64,000 nucleotides of DNA. Source: Anaeramoeba flamelloides. Taxonomy: Eukaryota > Metamonada > Anaeramoebidae. The notes under the pieces were generated by a model. The model worked only from the letters and a program-made list of their open reading frames with translations. It was not told the origin of the DNA and made no database searches. This document shows positions 11,492-23,828 of this stretch, in pieces. Each line of letters begins with the position of its first letter. Position 1 is the stretch's first letter. The stretch lies in NCBI GenBank assembly GCA_027625915.1, contig JANTQA010000016.1:997001-1061000 (forward strand), given 5' to 3'. The translations under genes and the position numbers were made by a program.

Positions 11492-12704
11492 CTTGTGGTT
11501 ATATTAAATTTATAACAATACAAATACCCAGGATAATAGAAATCAAAAAGTTTATTCTATATTTTTAATAATATTTAGTTCAAATAATTACTTGATAGAA
11601 TATTTTTTAAAAACAACACTATAAATTCTAAATAATCCACAAAAATGTTTAACATAACTTGAAATATCTAAAGATTATTTACAATTACCATTTTTTTTTA
11701 TTGATCAAAGTAAATAGTTCCCCTTTTACATTTTAGAGCAAATTCAAGTAAAATAAGAGTCTTATATCAGATGGCAACAATTTCACTTTTTTTTTTGTTT
11801 AATTTACAATTGAATAGAAAAAGTCTTTTTAATTTAGTTGTAGTTTTGTTTGATCAAATTGAGAATTAAAAGTGCCTAGTATAAAAAAATTTATTTAGAT
11901 TTTTTTTGATTTTAAAATAAAATACCACAATAGAATGTGAAGACAAGAATAAAAGTTAATCCATTTATCATATCCTCAAAGTGGATTAAACAAATCAACT
12001 TAACATTATATTGTGGCATTTAATTTTACGTTTTAAATCAAAATTAAGAATTTTTTTTTCAACAAGCACTTTAAATGCTAAAAAGCAACCAAATACATCC
12101 AAAATTAAACTTTTTTTTTTTCAAATCTTTGTTAAAAATATTAAAAAGTGAAAAATTTGACTTTTGGGAAATACTCGCATATAAGTAAAAATTTTTTTTT
12201 ATGATCAATTTTTTGATCAAAGAAAATTTTTCTTTTTATCAATTTTGTTGAATTGGCCTCAAAAAACTTCAGCTATTGTATTGTGAATTTATTTTTTTTT
12301 GCTTTATTTTGACATTTATTGGCATCAATTATTATACCGCAATTTCTGATATTCTCGCCATAATATTGAGTTTTGATAAAAATTTTCACGATTTTTGAAA
12401 CCATATTGCGACTTGTTTAGTATATCTTCAAATCAACTATTTTTTAAGACAAAAAATAATTTCAATATATAAAATAAACAATAAACAAATAAATAAAAAA
12501 TGGAGGATTAAATACAATAATGATTTTTTTGACACTTTTAAGGGAAGAGTTTAAAATTCGTCTTATTTGTCATTTATATTTCTAGAATTTAATAGAATTG
12601 AGTAAAATAAATTTTTTTTCTTTATTCTTGTGCGATCTGGATACTTGCCATTTAACTTATCTTGAGTTTTCTGTTGATTTGTAAAATCAATAGATTTATA
12701 AAAT

Positions 12705-13030
12705 AAATAAGAAAATATCAAAAAAACCTAGAACACTTAATAAATAAAACAGAAAACCTCAAAAAAAGTACCGTTAGGTTTTTTTTTGTAATCTCTGAAA
12801 TTTAGAAAAAACGTAGTTAACTTTTCCAGAATTTAAAAGGATGGAGTAAAATCTTTGATTTTTCTCTATTATTTTGAATTTTGGAAAAGATAGGCACTCT
12901 GTAGCACTCTAAGGCACTAAGTTTTTTTTTTTTAATTTGATAAATAAAAAGAAAATTTTTAGAATTTTCGTTTTTTTTTCCAATTAAAAAAAAAACATAG
13001 ATATTCTACAACACTTGCCAGCACTTCACG
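12705..13030. repeat. Palindromic-module cluster PAL-2
   Basis: Contains CCTAGAACACTTAATAAATA, then the long stem (TTTTCCAGAATTTAAAAGGA paired with the arm ending AATTTTGGAAAA) and the AGTGCC-type run GGCACTCTGTAGCACTCTAA. It ends in CACTTGCCAGCACTTCACG. Confidence 0.6.
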
Positions 13031-13082
13031 AATTCCTAAACTTGAAGTTAGACATTTATTAAAAGATTAAAAAATGGTTTTG

Positions 13083-14030
13083 TTATCTAATAGAGCGAAT
13101 AAATATATGGGATTTTTGTTTTATAATTATATTGAAAATATTATTATTTATAAAAATAATTGAAAAATCATTTTTTTTTAATTTATAAATCGGGGTTTTA
13201 AGATTATTTTCATAGGTTGGACAATTCAAAAGAAAATGATCTCGATATTCGCAATGATATTTAAATCTTTCTATATTATACACAATTGAAAAAATTGTGA
13301 TTTATTTTTATTCATAAAATAGGAATATCTATTGAGATAATTTATATAATACTTAACCTTAAAATTGTTGTTGAATAATCCCATAATAAAATTTTTTTGT
13401 CTTTATGTTTTTCAGGATCTAAATGAATAGAGGAAAATCCTTGATGATGCTTGATTCTTATGAATCCTGGAAAATCTAACGACATTTCCAACTTGGACTA
13501 TTTTTTAATTGATTAATCATGTAATTATCTCATTCATTTTCTTATTCTTTTCATTTTTTATATTTCCAATTACTATTTTCTGCTTCTTTTTCTCAAAAGG
13601 AAAAAGATTCATTAGTTTATCTAATCGTAGAATTTTCAATTTTAGAATTAATTTAAATTTATTTTGTTTATTGTGATTCTTGCAAAGTCAGTTTTTTAAA
13701 GTTTGATATATAAGTAATGGTGAATGTGGGTTCATTAATAGCGATTCTGTAATTTTCTAATTAATCCAAATATCAATTATTTTAAAATCAGATTCTGTAA
13801 AGTCAAATATTTTCTACCCATATAAAAATTGAACAATGTAAAACAGCATTAAAGAATTGAATTTTTTACCCATTAGAAAAATTCTTTCTCTAAAAAGATG
13901 AGGAATATTTTTAAAATTATTATGGACTTTTTCAAAGTTGAATTTTAGAAAGTTTTTTTTATCGAACCAAATCCCAAGATATAAAATTTCTTTTGATATT
14001 AAGACGTTTTTTAGTTTTTTGGCCATTTGG
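13083..14030 (-). mobile_element. LINE fragment 1: RT thumb and zinc-knuckle region
   Basis: Minus-strand frame 14026-13814 has YLGIWFDKKNFLKFNFEKVH, the YLGI motif seen in the thumb region of non-LTR reverse transcriptases. Frame 13283-13083 has HCEYRDHFLLNCPTYE, typical of the C-terminal zf-RVT zinc knuckle (C..E...HFLL.CP). The two pieces are in the right order but are separated by decayed sequence that includes palindromic module PAL-3 (13405-13490). The catalytic fingers and palm and the endonuclease are missing, so this is a dead 5'-truncated copy. Confidence 0.65.
13405..13490. repeat. Palindromic module PAL-3
   Basis: A single stem module: an arm with GGATCTAAATGAATAGAGGA faces an arm with TGATTCTTATGAATCCTGG, followed by AAAATCTAACGACA. 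It lies inside LINE fragment 1, either inserted there or part of its decay. Confidence 0.5.
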
Positions 14031-14079
14031 ATTTATCTCAAAATCTCTTATTATTTATATTTATTTATTTATTTATTAA

Positions 14080-15175
14080 AGAAGTGTAAATTACACTCTA
14101 GATGTACTTAGACTCAAATTTCCTTTCAGAAAAACTAGGTGTGAAATCAGAGATTTCACGATTTTTAATTAATGAAAATAATTTCAAACTATCATAGTTT
14201 AAAATTATTTCATTAAGATTTATTTGTTTCAATTTATTGTGAAAAATTAATCTATCTTTTTCCTAGAAAGTACATACCCATATAAAATGATCAATATTTT
14301 TTCTAATATCCCCCTGTTTACACTTTAAACATAAAGGGTAAAATTTATTTGAGTTTTGTTATTAATTACATAGTAATATCTATTTAAGCAGTTATTGAAT
14401 GTTCTCAATTTTAGAATTGTTGAGCTTGAGGGATAACTTAAATGTTTTTGTTTTTTAAATAGATAATTTTGATATTTCATTATTGTGAAATATTTTTGTG
14501 GACTGTCGTCAAGTACCGTAGAGTGCCATCAAGTGCCTAAGTTTTCCAGAATTCAAAAGAATAGAGTAAAATAAAAGATTTAACTCTATCCTTTTAAATT
14601 ATGGAAAACCTAACGGCAGTTTTCTTGAGTTTTTCTGTTTTATTTATTAAGTGTTCTAGGTTTTTTTGAGGTTTTCTATTTTATTGGTGAAAAACTATCT
14701 ATTTTCCAAATAAACAGAAAAATCAAGAAAATCTAACGGCAATCAATAGATTTTCCAAATAAAATAGAAAACCTCAAGAAAACCTAGGCACTTTTTTTTA
14801 ATTTAAGAAATAGAAGGAAAATTAAAGATAACTTCTTTATATTTCGAAAATTAAAAAAAAGTTAACGACGGTTTTCCAAAATTAATAAGAATTAAATAAT
14901 ATCAAAGATTTTACTCGATTCTTTGAAATTTTGGAAAACATAATGACACTTCCAACTTGTAGAATTCAATAATTCATTATATATGTATTTGTATATTTCT
15001 TTTTTTTAGTTCGATAATATCTTTTGAATTCCAATTTATTTTATTATTTATTCTTTGTTGAAATTTTAATAATTTTTCTAAATAAGGCAGAGATAAATTT
15101 TCTAATTTCTTTTTGAATTTAAATTTCATTTCATTGATAAAAATTATCATATTTTCTATTTTAAATTCCATTTTG
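14080..15175 (-). mobile_element. LINE fragment 2: zinc knuckle, C-terminus and an upstream piece
   Basis: Frame 14340-14080 on minus reads YPLCLKCKQGDIRKNIDHF followed by IWVCTF, a second zf-RVT zinc knuckle (CxxC...DHFIWxC). After an in-frame stop it continues with a Leu/Ile-rich C-terminal tail. A second open piece at 15171-14977 (NLSLPYLEKLLKFQQRIN) resembles the linker upstream of the RT. PAL-4 (14505-14955) separates the pieces. This is a second dead copy of the same LINE family. Confidence 0.55.
14505..14955. repeat. Palindromic-module cluster PAL-4
   Basis: Begins with tandem AGTGCC units (GTAGAGTGCCATCAAGTGCC), then the stem TTTTCCAGAATTCAAAAGAA with its complement ending in TATGGAAAACC, then GTGTTCTAGGTTTTTTTGAG, paired CTATTTT...AAATAG arms, and another stem near 14880-14945. 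At least three hairpins are in series. Confidence 0.7.
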
Positions 15176-15936
15176 TCAATAAAATCTCTTATTATATTAT
15201 ATATTTTTTGTAATTTATAATATATTTCAATTATTAAAAATAATCTTTGTTAATTATTTCATTTTCCAAAAAATCAAATTTATTAACAACGCATCTATAA
15301 TTTTGTTACACATTTAAAAAAGATATTTTCCAATGCTAAAGTCTGAATATTGGTGTCTCAACTATATAAATTCTGCTTAAAATCTAAGATTTTTTTTCAA
15401 AAATTATTGGGATTATTTACTAAGACAAGGATCATAGATAATTATTGAGATCAAATAAATAGCACAACTTTATTTTAATTGTCGATTTTTTCGAGCCATA
15501 TAAATTTGGCACTAATCCAATTTTACTTTTAATCCCAACACTCCAATTAATTGTTTTTTTCTGTAAAAGACATTTTTCCATTAAAATATCAAAAAAGTAA
15601 AAAATTTTAATTTTGTATATAAATACAGAAATCCTTTTAAAAAACCTGAAATTTGATTTGGTTGTATTTCCTTTGAAATACAACTCAAGAGAAATCCGTA
15701 TGACAAAAGATAAAAAAGAACAATTCCAAAAATATCTACTGATGCAAATTTGAAATACTTGATAGAAAATAAAAGCAAAATCGAAGTTTGAATGCACTTA
15801 ACCCAAATAAACTTTTCCGTAGTACTAAAAAATTCAAGAAACAAGAATCTTGAGTTTTCAAAAGAGAAAAAATATAGTTTGACTCGTCGAAAGCTGGATT
15901 AAAAATTAAATTCTAATCTTTTCATTTTTTATTCTT

Positions 15937-18900
15937 ATGCAAATAGTAATTGGAACATTTCTTTCAATTGTTATAATTTCAAGTTTTTTTTCTCTTGTTA
16001 ATTGTAGTATCGGATTGGATGATCCGTGTCAAATAACAGAAAAGGTCTTATTTAAACCGGCAGAAATTAGTTCCTGTTTTGATTCTCTAGATTATGATCA
16101 AGATCGGGCAACAAAAACAATCGACACTCTTCAACAAATTGTGTCACAGTATATATTCAAAGATCTTTCAAAAGACTCTGGGCCGCCTTTTAACATTCAA
16201 ATAGATTTAGATGAAGAATTGGCACAGATTGCGAAGACAAAATATGACAATGATTTTCTGATGCACCAAGCAATAAACAATGTTTTTAAAAAGCTTTATG
16301 ATGCACACACAATGTACCATAAGCCTTGGTGTTATTCCGCAATGTTCTTTTTCAAACCGTTCCAAATATATGCCGTTCAATCACCGGACGGTAACGATCC
16401 AATTGTCAAAATTAAAGGCCCCACACTGAAAGACGATTGGTTTATACAACAATACAAATCGGCATATGGATACGATTTAAATTCTTATCAAGACAAAGTA
16501 ATAAAAACCATTGACTCAATACCTGCTTGGAAACATATCACAGAGCAGTCACAAGACGTGTGGGTTTCGAAAGATATAAATGCAAGATTAAACGAATATT
16601 TGTTTTTTGATTTCCATGAAATGCCTCTTGCTTATGAGAATATTCCTGATGAGTTCGTTGAACTGGAAATTGAAAATGATAAAACTATTAAATTTCCAAT
16701 TGTTGGTTACTCAATGTTTAGTTATACAAATTCATCAGAGTTTCACAAGAATTGCCTCAGTAAGTCGTTTTTTTTTTTTTTTTTTTTTAACCAGTAACTT
16801 ATTCAAAAATTGTAATTAGTTTTTCAAAACAAATTAGTTTTTTTTTGTTAAATACACCTGATTAGACTAATAGTCATTTTATTAAAAGATCTATTTCCTT
16901 TTAGCAAGACAAAAAAGAGAATGAAACTTTTGTTTTTTTTTATTTGAATAAATTTATGAGAAAATTTCCAATTTGAAACTGTTGTAAAAATAATTGCAAA
17001 CAACTGATATTCACAAATATCGTGTGTGTTGGTGATCTGATCAATTACTTTGACCCCAACAAAAAGGCAAGATTCTCGTACTGCGATAAAGCAGCGATAA
17101 ACATTTAGTAAATATGATCTTTATGAGATAAACACATATTCTTTGATCACACTTATATCGTGTGTTCATCAATTGTTTATCACACCTTTATAACAGAGCG
17201 ATATATTGACTTTTTTATTCTTGGAATGAAAACAAAAGAAAATAAATCTGTTTAATTAATGATTTCAAAATATTTCTTGTGAAAATATATTGTTTCAAGG
17301 AGACCATGAAATAATATATCAAACAATATTATTGATTTCATATACATTTTCATAGTAACTTTGTAAAAGATTTTTAAATGCAAATCACTGTTAAATACCA
17401 GACTGCAATTAGAATGATTTAGTAATATGAAAATAAAATGAAATGAATAGTATTGAAAAAAATACCTGACATGAAAAAAAAAAGTCAGGTATTTATGATT
17501 AATTGTGAATAATAGGAAAATTGTTAATATTAGGAGAATTTTAAATCAAATCCTTTTTATAACTAACCAAAATTTTTATGAACTCATTACTAAACCTACC
17601 TAAAAGTTCACCAAAGTGAGATTTCTATAGAATACCCATTTAATTGATTGATAACCAAAGTAGATCTATTTTTTTTAAAAAAATAGAGTTTTATAGAGGT
17701 TTACTAGAGTTTGGAAAATGTTAATTTTTATACTTGTTTTTGATTGATTGGGTATTGTTTTGAACAAGTGTAATTTAATTAATTATCATACTAATAAGTA
17801 GTGAGTTATGGTTTTAAGAGTTTGATTCAAACAAAAGGATTTTTTTTAAATTATTAATCAACAACACAACAATTTTCCTAAAATTAACAATTAATAATGA
17901 TTTCCTGACTTTTTTTTTTCATGTCAGGTATTTTTTTCACCACTTTAAAATGAAATTAAAATGAAATTTGAAATTAAAAATTTATTTTATCAATTTAAAA
18001 TCATTTCAATATCACATTAACCCTTTTAAAAATAAAAAATAATGATAAAATATTGATGATTTAAAGTACAAACTATTATAGTGTACTTTTTATTTTTGAA
18101 ATAACAAAATAAATTCAAAAATTCCTATTTCACAATTCAAGTTAAAAAAAAAACAATCAAAAATTTTAAAAACTATTATATTGCACTCCAACACAAAATC
18201 TTGAACCATCTAAAAAATAGAAACCTTACTCAATTCATCGATAACAAATACTTTACTTTTTTTATGTATTTTAAGAGTTATTCAGCAAACACCTTTATTT
18301 AAAGCACACAAATTAAATGCTCACTATTTGGGCATTTTACAAAAGAAATCTTAAATGTTAAACAATTATGATTTATAAACAAAAAATAAAAATAAAAAAA
18401 AAAAATAAAAAATAAAAAATGGAGGAAATTATTATTGATAAAAAAGAGAACTATGAACGATAAAAAAAAAAGATCTTTGAATAAAATTATTAAAAAATGA
18501 AAAATTTTAATTTCAATTCCCTAGTATGAAAAAATAAAATTGAAAATTTCAATTAATAAGAGAATACAATTTTACTCTTAATTTCAAACTATCAAATTCA
18601 ATTCTCAAAGATCTTTTATGGAGCTGATATAATTTGATTTCTTTAAACAATATATATATATATACCATTCCAGGATAGGATTGAAACATTTTGGAAAAAA
18701 TTACTTTTCCCACAATTTTACAAATATCACCACCAAACAACTAATAAACTTACGAATAAACCTGTTAGTTAATTAGAACACTGATAAAAGGTTCAAATAC
18801 AAAATAAAAATAATTTTTTTTTTTATTGAATAAATTGAGTTATTCACAAAATGAACCTGAGCTAAACAGTCTTTGTGAAAATACTGAATCACATTTACCG

Positions 18901-21900
18901 CACAATCAATGAAGTGCCAGAATTACTATTAAAATATTATCAACGATAATATCAACATCTTCTTGGATTATTGGAGGTTAAGAGCTGTTCACCATTAAAA
19001 TCATTTCCGTTTACAAAACTTAAATATTTCGCCACTTCAAAAAAAAAAATAAATATTATCAATTGCTTTCTTAACCATTGATCCTTAAATAATATTTGTT
19101 TTAGAAATTAAAATTTTATATGAATAATACAAAGGACATCACTTGCAAGAAAAATACTCATGTTTAAAAAAATAAGAATTTACACCTTGATTTACCCTAA
19201 CAAGCTCCATATTTTTCCTGTTTTAATAATTAATAGTTTTATATTATTTCATTTTATTTTTTTAATATTTCCCATCTTTGTTTATCCTTCCCGTTTGGTT
19301 TGTTTCCAATTCGTAATTTGCTCTTTTTTTTTTTTTTTTTTTTTTTTTTGGTGATTGTTGCTTAAATTTTTGGATTTGCAAGAAAAATTATTAAATTGAA
19401 AAAAACAATAATTTCCATCAAAAATGTTCAAAAAAATGAAAATTTTATGTTTTTTATGCATCTTTTGTTGTTTGGCAAGATCACTTTGGCGTTTAGATCA
19501 AAGAGTCAAAAATATCAAACATTACCCAAACAGTTTTCCAATTTCTTGTAAAAAACGTTAATTCTGAAACTGTAAATTGTAATTTTCTTGATGAAATCTG
19601 CAAAGGATCTAAGAAAGTCAAAAAACAAAATTTTGATAAAAGTCCTTTGAATTCATTCAAATTTGTTTTTAAAACTCAAAATAGAGAAAATATTGAAAAA
19701 GTACACCAATTGCCCTAGATGTAAATTTTGCGATAAAAAAACACTTACTTTTCCAAAATTAAATTTATTTTTTATTTATTTTCAAAACCCAAAAAAGGTC
19801 ATTAGATTAAAAAACTATTTTGAACCCATCTGATTATTTAAAAATATTGTTAAGTTTCTCAATATTTTTAAAATTATCAAATAGTATTTTACTTTTTTCT
19901 TTAAATTTTTGTAATTTTGAAAATCACAGAAATCACAGAAATCACAGAAACCAATTTTGAATGATCAGAAATTTCAAATTTTTAACCATATCCTCAAAAA
20001 GGGTCTAACCCTTGATAAATTAATTTAATTTTCAATTTTGAGCTAAATTCTGAAAAATACTTTATTAAAAAAAAGCACGTCAATTGTTTAAACAACATAT
20101 ATTTTTTGTAGAACAAAAGTTTCTACTTTTTTAAAAAAAGTAAATTGAGAATTTTTTTTAGTCCGTCCAGGAAAAATTAAAAAAAAAAAAATCAAACATC
20201 ATTATAGTTATTCAGATATAAATTTTAAAGCACATATGTAAGGATAAAAAATAAAAACTCCTGATTTTTGCAATTTTTTTTATTTTCACTTTTTTGAAAA
20301 GTTCAATTCCAATTTTTTTCAAAAAAAAATTAGGAAAAAAAAGAAAAACAAATAAAGAAAAAAATTTCATTAAAAGATCTCAATGACAAATTAAAAGTTA
20401 CTTGAAATGGAATAATAAACCCTTGAAATTCCAAGTAAATTAGATCTTGGGCCAGACAATAAAAATTATTATTTATCCACACTTTTGCTTTTTTATTATT
20501 TTTGATTTATTTTTGATACATAATTACTTTGCAAAATTTTTTTTTATTGCAGATCGATAGTTACTTAATAAATTCCTGTCATTCTACTAAGTTTCCAAAA
20601 AAAAAAAATTTCTTTAATTTTTCATTTACAAACTCAAATTTCTTTTCTTTTCTTTTCTCTTCTTTGAAAAAAATTTTCAACTTTCATTTCTTTTCTTTTC
20701 TTTGAAAAAAATTTTCAACTTGCGTTTTATTCTTTTCTTTGAAAAATTCTTCCATGAATAAATCTTGCAATGACGAATTGTTTCCCATTTTTAACCCCCC
20801 TTTTTAATAATCTGAATTTTTGACCCATTTCTATTTGCTTCGTAAAATAGATTACTGTTTTTTCATGCTTGAAAAAAGACTTTTAAAAAAAAAATGATTT
20901 TCAAAATCAGGATTTTTTTCTTTTATACTCAAAATACTCCTTTAAAACTACAATAATTTAATTTCGAAATATTATCTAATTGTTTTTTTTTTTTCTTTAT
21001 AAAATTCAATAAAAATTGGTAAAAAATAAATTAATAGAGGGTGTATTATCTTCAACAAGAGACTTTAAAAAGAATATCATACGGGAAAATGCAAATTCCA
21101 AAAATTTATTGCCACCAAAAAGAATTCTACATGAAAAACTTTTAACTTCTTTATCAACAACGAAACAACAGGATGATCAAGAAGAAATTCCAGAAATACA
21201 ATCAAAACATTCAAGTAAATTAGCAACAGAAACAAAAACAAAAACAGTAACAGAAACGGAAACTGAAATAGTTAATATAAGAGAAAATACAATGAATTCA
21301 GGCGAATTAATTACTATTTTGAAAAAAAATTATGGAATTAGTTTTAAAATTTATAATGAAACAAATCTAAAAAGCAATTCTGAAACATTGTATGGTATTA
21401 TTAGAATTTATAATTTTGCACCTGATAATGTACAAGGTTTTAAATATCAAATTGAACAAATTTATGATTATTTATATCAACATAATGTGGAATATTTGGT
21501 TATTGATTTACGAAACAATGGTGGGGGGATCATTGATTTAGGCTATCAATTATTTTATTACATCTTTGGCACCGAGGAATACCAAGATCCAAAAATCGGT
21601 AATTATGATTTTCGACATTCTGATTTACATTATGAAATGTTTTCTAAATGTGCATTAAACGAAGAATGTTTAAATGAAAAGGACAATTTCTTTTCACCCA
21701 AATATTGGCTTGATGAAAATGAAAAGGGATTTGATTCAAACATTTGGTATTTCAAGGGAAACAACTATACACGAGGAGGGAACATTCACGAATATTCTTC
21801 ATTAGTCCATGATCATGTGGATTTATCTTGGGAAAACACAAATGAGTTATATTACAAACCAGAAAAGGTTATTGTATTATCTGATGGGAGATGTGGCTCA

Positions 21901-22623
21901 ACATGTGCAGTTTTTGCTGCGAAAATTTTGGAAAATAAACTGGCTAAAACAGTTACTATTGGCGGAAAGAATGATCAAAATGCACAGGCTAGCGCAATAA
22001 GTTTCCCTGGCGGAGAAGTTGAAGATAATATGTTTTTTTTATATCAAAACTATCTTTTTTCATCTTATGGAATTACCCTTAATACTATTTATCCAAATTT
22101 TTATTCTGATCAACAACTTACCTTTGCCTGGAGAGAAATTTATTCAATGAATAATGTTGACAATGGAAGGAAAGATAAAAATTCGATCAAGAATGTGGAA
22201 ATATTACCATTAGAATTCACATTTTTACCTTCAGATTATAGAATTTTGAATTGGGATTTAGAAAATGATGACGCAATAATTCCCGAAACTATTCTATATT
22301 TTAATTATGTACCCACACCTACACCAACACCAACAACCACCCATCAAATAAATCAAAAAGAAACCGCTGAGCCTATTAGTAAACATTATTATATTTTATT
22401 TATATCCGGTGTATTAACAACCATTTTAATATTGTTGTTAATAATAATCGTTTTTGTTTTCAAATTACGGAAACAATCCAAATCAAAAACTACACATAAA
22501 TTAATTTTTGATGTAGATGGTGAAAATGAAGATGGGTTCGGTTTTAGTCTAGAAACTTCATCAGATTCCTTTCAAGATAAAAATGATGATGAACAATCAT
22601 CGATTGATAATGAATCACAATAA
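15937..22623 (+). CDS. S41-family (tail-specific protease-like) secreted or type I membrane protein
   Basis: Two exons, 15937-16759 and 21038-22623, with intron 16760-21037 (GTAAGT...AATAG); A|AG closes the split codon, giving 802 residues. Residues 1-23 are a signal peptide (MQIVIGTFLSIVIISSFF...). The lumenal N-terminal half (24-275) is Cys-containing and matches the region that precedes the core in eukaryotic S41 proteins. The S41 core holds LVIDLRNNGGG (428-438) and SDGRCGSTCAVF (556-567), where S562 is the expected nucleophile; the usual downstream Lys region is TIGGKNDQNAQA. A Pro/Thr spacer (700-708) precedes a TM helix (about 725-750) and an acidic cytosolic tail. The predicted role is extracellular or endolysosomal proteolysis, though some S41 relatives are non-catalytic. 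Exon 1 looks richer in GC than exon 2. The 4.3-kb intron carries MITE C and a 21-T run 8 nt after the donor. Confidence 0.85.
17455..17939. mobile_element. MITE family C, copy 1 (inside the S41 intron)
   Basis: 485 bp with terminal inverted repeats of about 70 bp: AATACCTGACATG near 17461 is mirrored by CATGTCAGGTATT near 17921, and similarity continues inward through AATAGGAAAATTGTT. The interior shares TTGATAACCAAAGTAGATC with the copy at 40238-40703, although the outer ends of the two copies differ. Confidence 0.75.
18850..19025 (-). other. GC-richer antisense patch in the S41 intron
   Basis: A local rise in GC with short coding-like frames on minus (containing YLSFVNGNDFNGEQLLTSNN, then a stop). 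It could be a decayed gene or transposase fragment. Nothing recognisable extends from it. Confidence 0.2.
20640..20755 (+). repeat. Short imperfect tandem repeat
   Basis: The unit TTCTTTGAAAAAAATTTTCA recurs about three times, spaced by TTTCTTTTC runs, in the last 400 bp of the S41 intron. It lies within pyrimidine-rich sequence before the acceptor. Confidence 0.5.
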
Positions 22624-23828
22624 TTTTTTAAAAAAGTAATCATTAAAAAGAAAAAATAATTTTTTAATTAGAAATAAATATTGTATTTATTTTATATGTT
22701 TGCTATTTTTTTTTGTATTTTGCTTTTTGCTTTTTTTTTTTTTTAGTTTCTTTTTTATTTTTTTCAAATAAATTAAATTTTAAAAACAAAAAATGTTTGA
22801 AACTCCAATTTAACATTAAGAAAATTGATGCTTTGTAATTCCTTTAAAATTAATACATTTAAAATAAAAAAATCTTATTGCCTATAATTTTAATTTTCCA
22901 AAGAAATTGAAATTTTATCCCAGAAGTTCCCAAGAAAGTTGCCCAAAATTTATTTAACATTTTTTTTTATTTTAAGATTTAAATTTTGTTTTTAAGGTAT
23001 TTCTTTTATGAATATTGTTCTAATATGAAGTTTATTATTTCTCTATTTCTAAACAATGGTTATTTATTCGCATTCTGAAGGGACTTATCTCCATTAAATT
23101 TTTTTACCTAAATTTAATAGAGATTCAGAATATTTTGTGCCAATTACTTCGATTGGAAAAAAACCCTGTTTTTTTTTTAATATTAAATATATTTCTAGAT
23201 AAGGAATCCGTATTTTGAAATTGGTTAAAAAAAAAAAAAATAATAAAGACCAGCCACTTGAAAAAAAATGAATTTAGCATTTTTGGCAAGCTCTTTTGAC
23301 TGAAGTAGAGTTTATAATTTAGATTTTCTCCTGAGAAAAATTAATTTTTTTAAACAAAAGCAATAGTCGAAAAATAGTTTTTAATTTAAAAAAAAAAAAT
23401 TAGTTACACTTTCAAATTCCCAATTAAAACATCAAAAAACTAAATATGATTTTGAAATTATAAAATTATTCAATCAAACATTAAATAAAATTTTATTGAA
23501 AAAAAAATTAAGAATGTAAAGGATAAAAAAATTTAAAACTTTTATATAGACTTGACTATTGTATTTAAAATAATACATGTTCAGAAAAATAAATAAAAAA
23601 AATTAAAATAAAAAGAATATTTTTTTTATTATTTTGGATAAAATGAAAAAAAAAAAATAAAATAAAGAAGAATAAAAATTAAATAAATTATTTTCATCAA
23701 GTCCTAATAAATGTATTAAGTTTCATTTAATTTGAAAAATTAAAATTTTTTAAAAATATATATTTAAAAAGTAGATAAGGAATATCAAGTCTGGTGAATA
23801 TAATTGTAGATAAAAATCTTGTATCCAC
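22624..23828. other. Convergent 3' intergenic region
   Basis: The S41 gene (plus) and the BTB gene (minus) converge here. An AATAAA at about 22673 could serve the S41 mRNA. MITE D copy 1 lies at 23077-23260. The rest is A/T homopolymer-rich with no credible gene. Confidence 0.5.
23077..23260. mobile_element. MITE family D, copy 1
   Basis: About 184 bp. The left end GAAGGGACTTATCTC and the internal block CTAGATAAGGAATCC are the inverted counterparts of the copy at 56275-56454. The right end is eroded. Confidence 0.55.

Larger units (their letters stand above)
11492..15936. other. LINE and palindromic-repeat graveyard
   Basis: The left part (11492-12700) is plain AT-rich DNA that may hold upstream exons of the unknown gene; no certain one is visible. 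From 12705 to 15175 it is built of broken LINE reverse-transcriptase pieces and palindromic modules listed separately. From 15180 to 15936 there is AT-rich sequence upstream of the S41 gene, with a 121-codon minus-strand frame (15432-15797) that is Phe/Ile-rich and looks non-coding. Confidence 0.5.

Noticed and set aside
15432-15844. Overlapping 121- and 87-codon frames on minus upstream of the S41 gene
   Set aside because: Both are Phe/Ile/Leu-rich with no recognisable motif and overlap in different frames.
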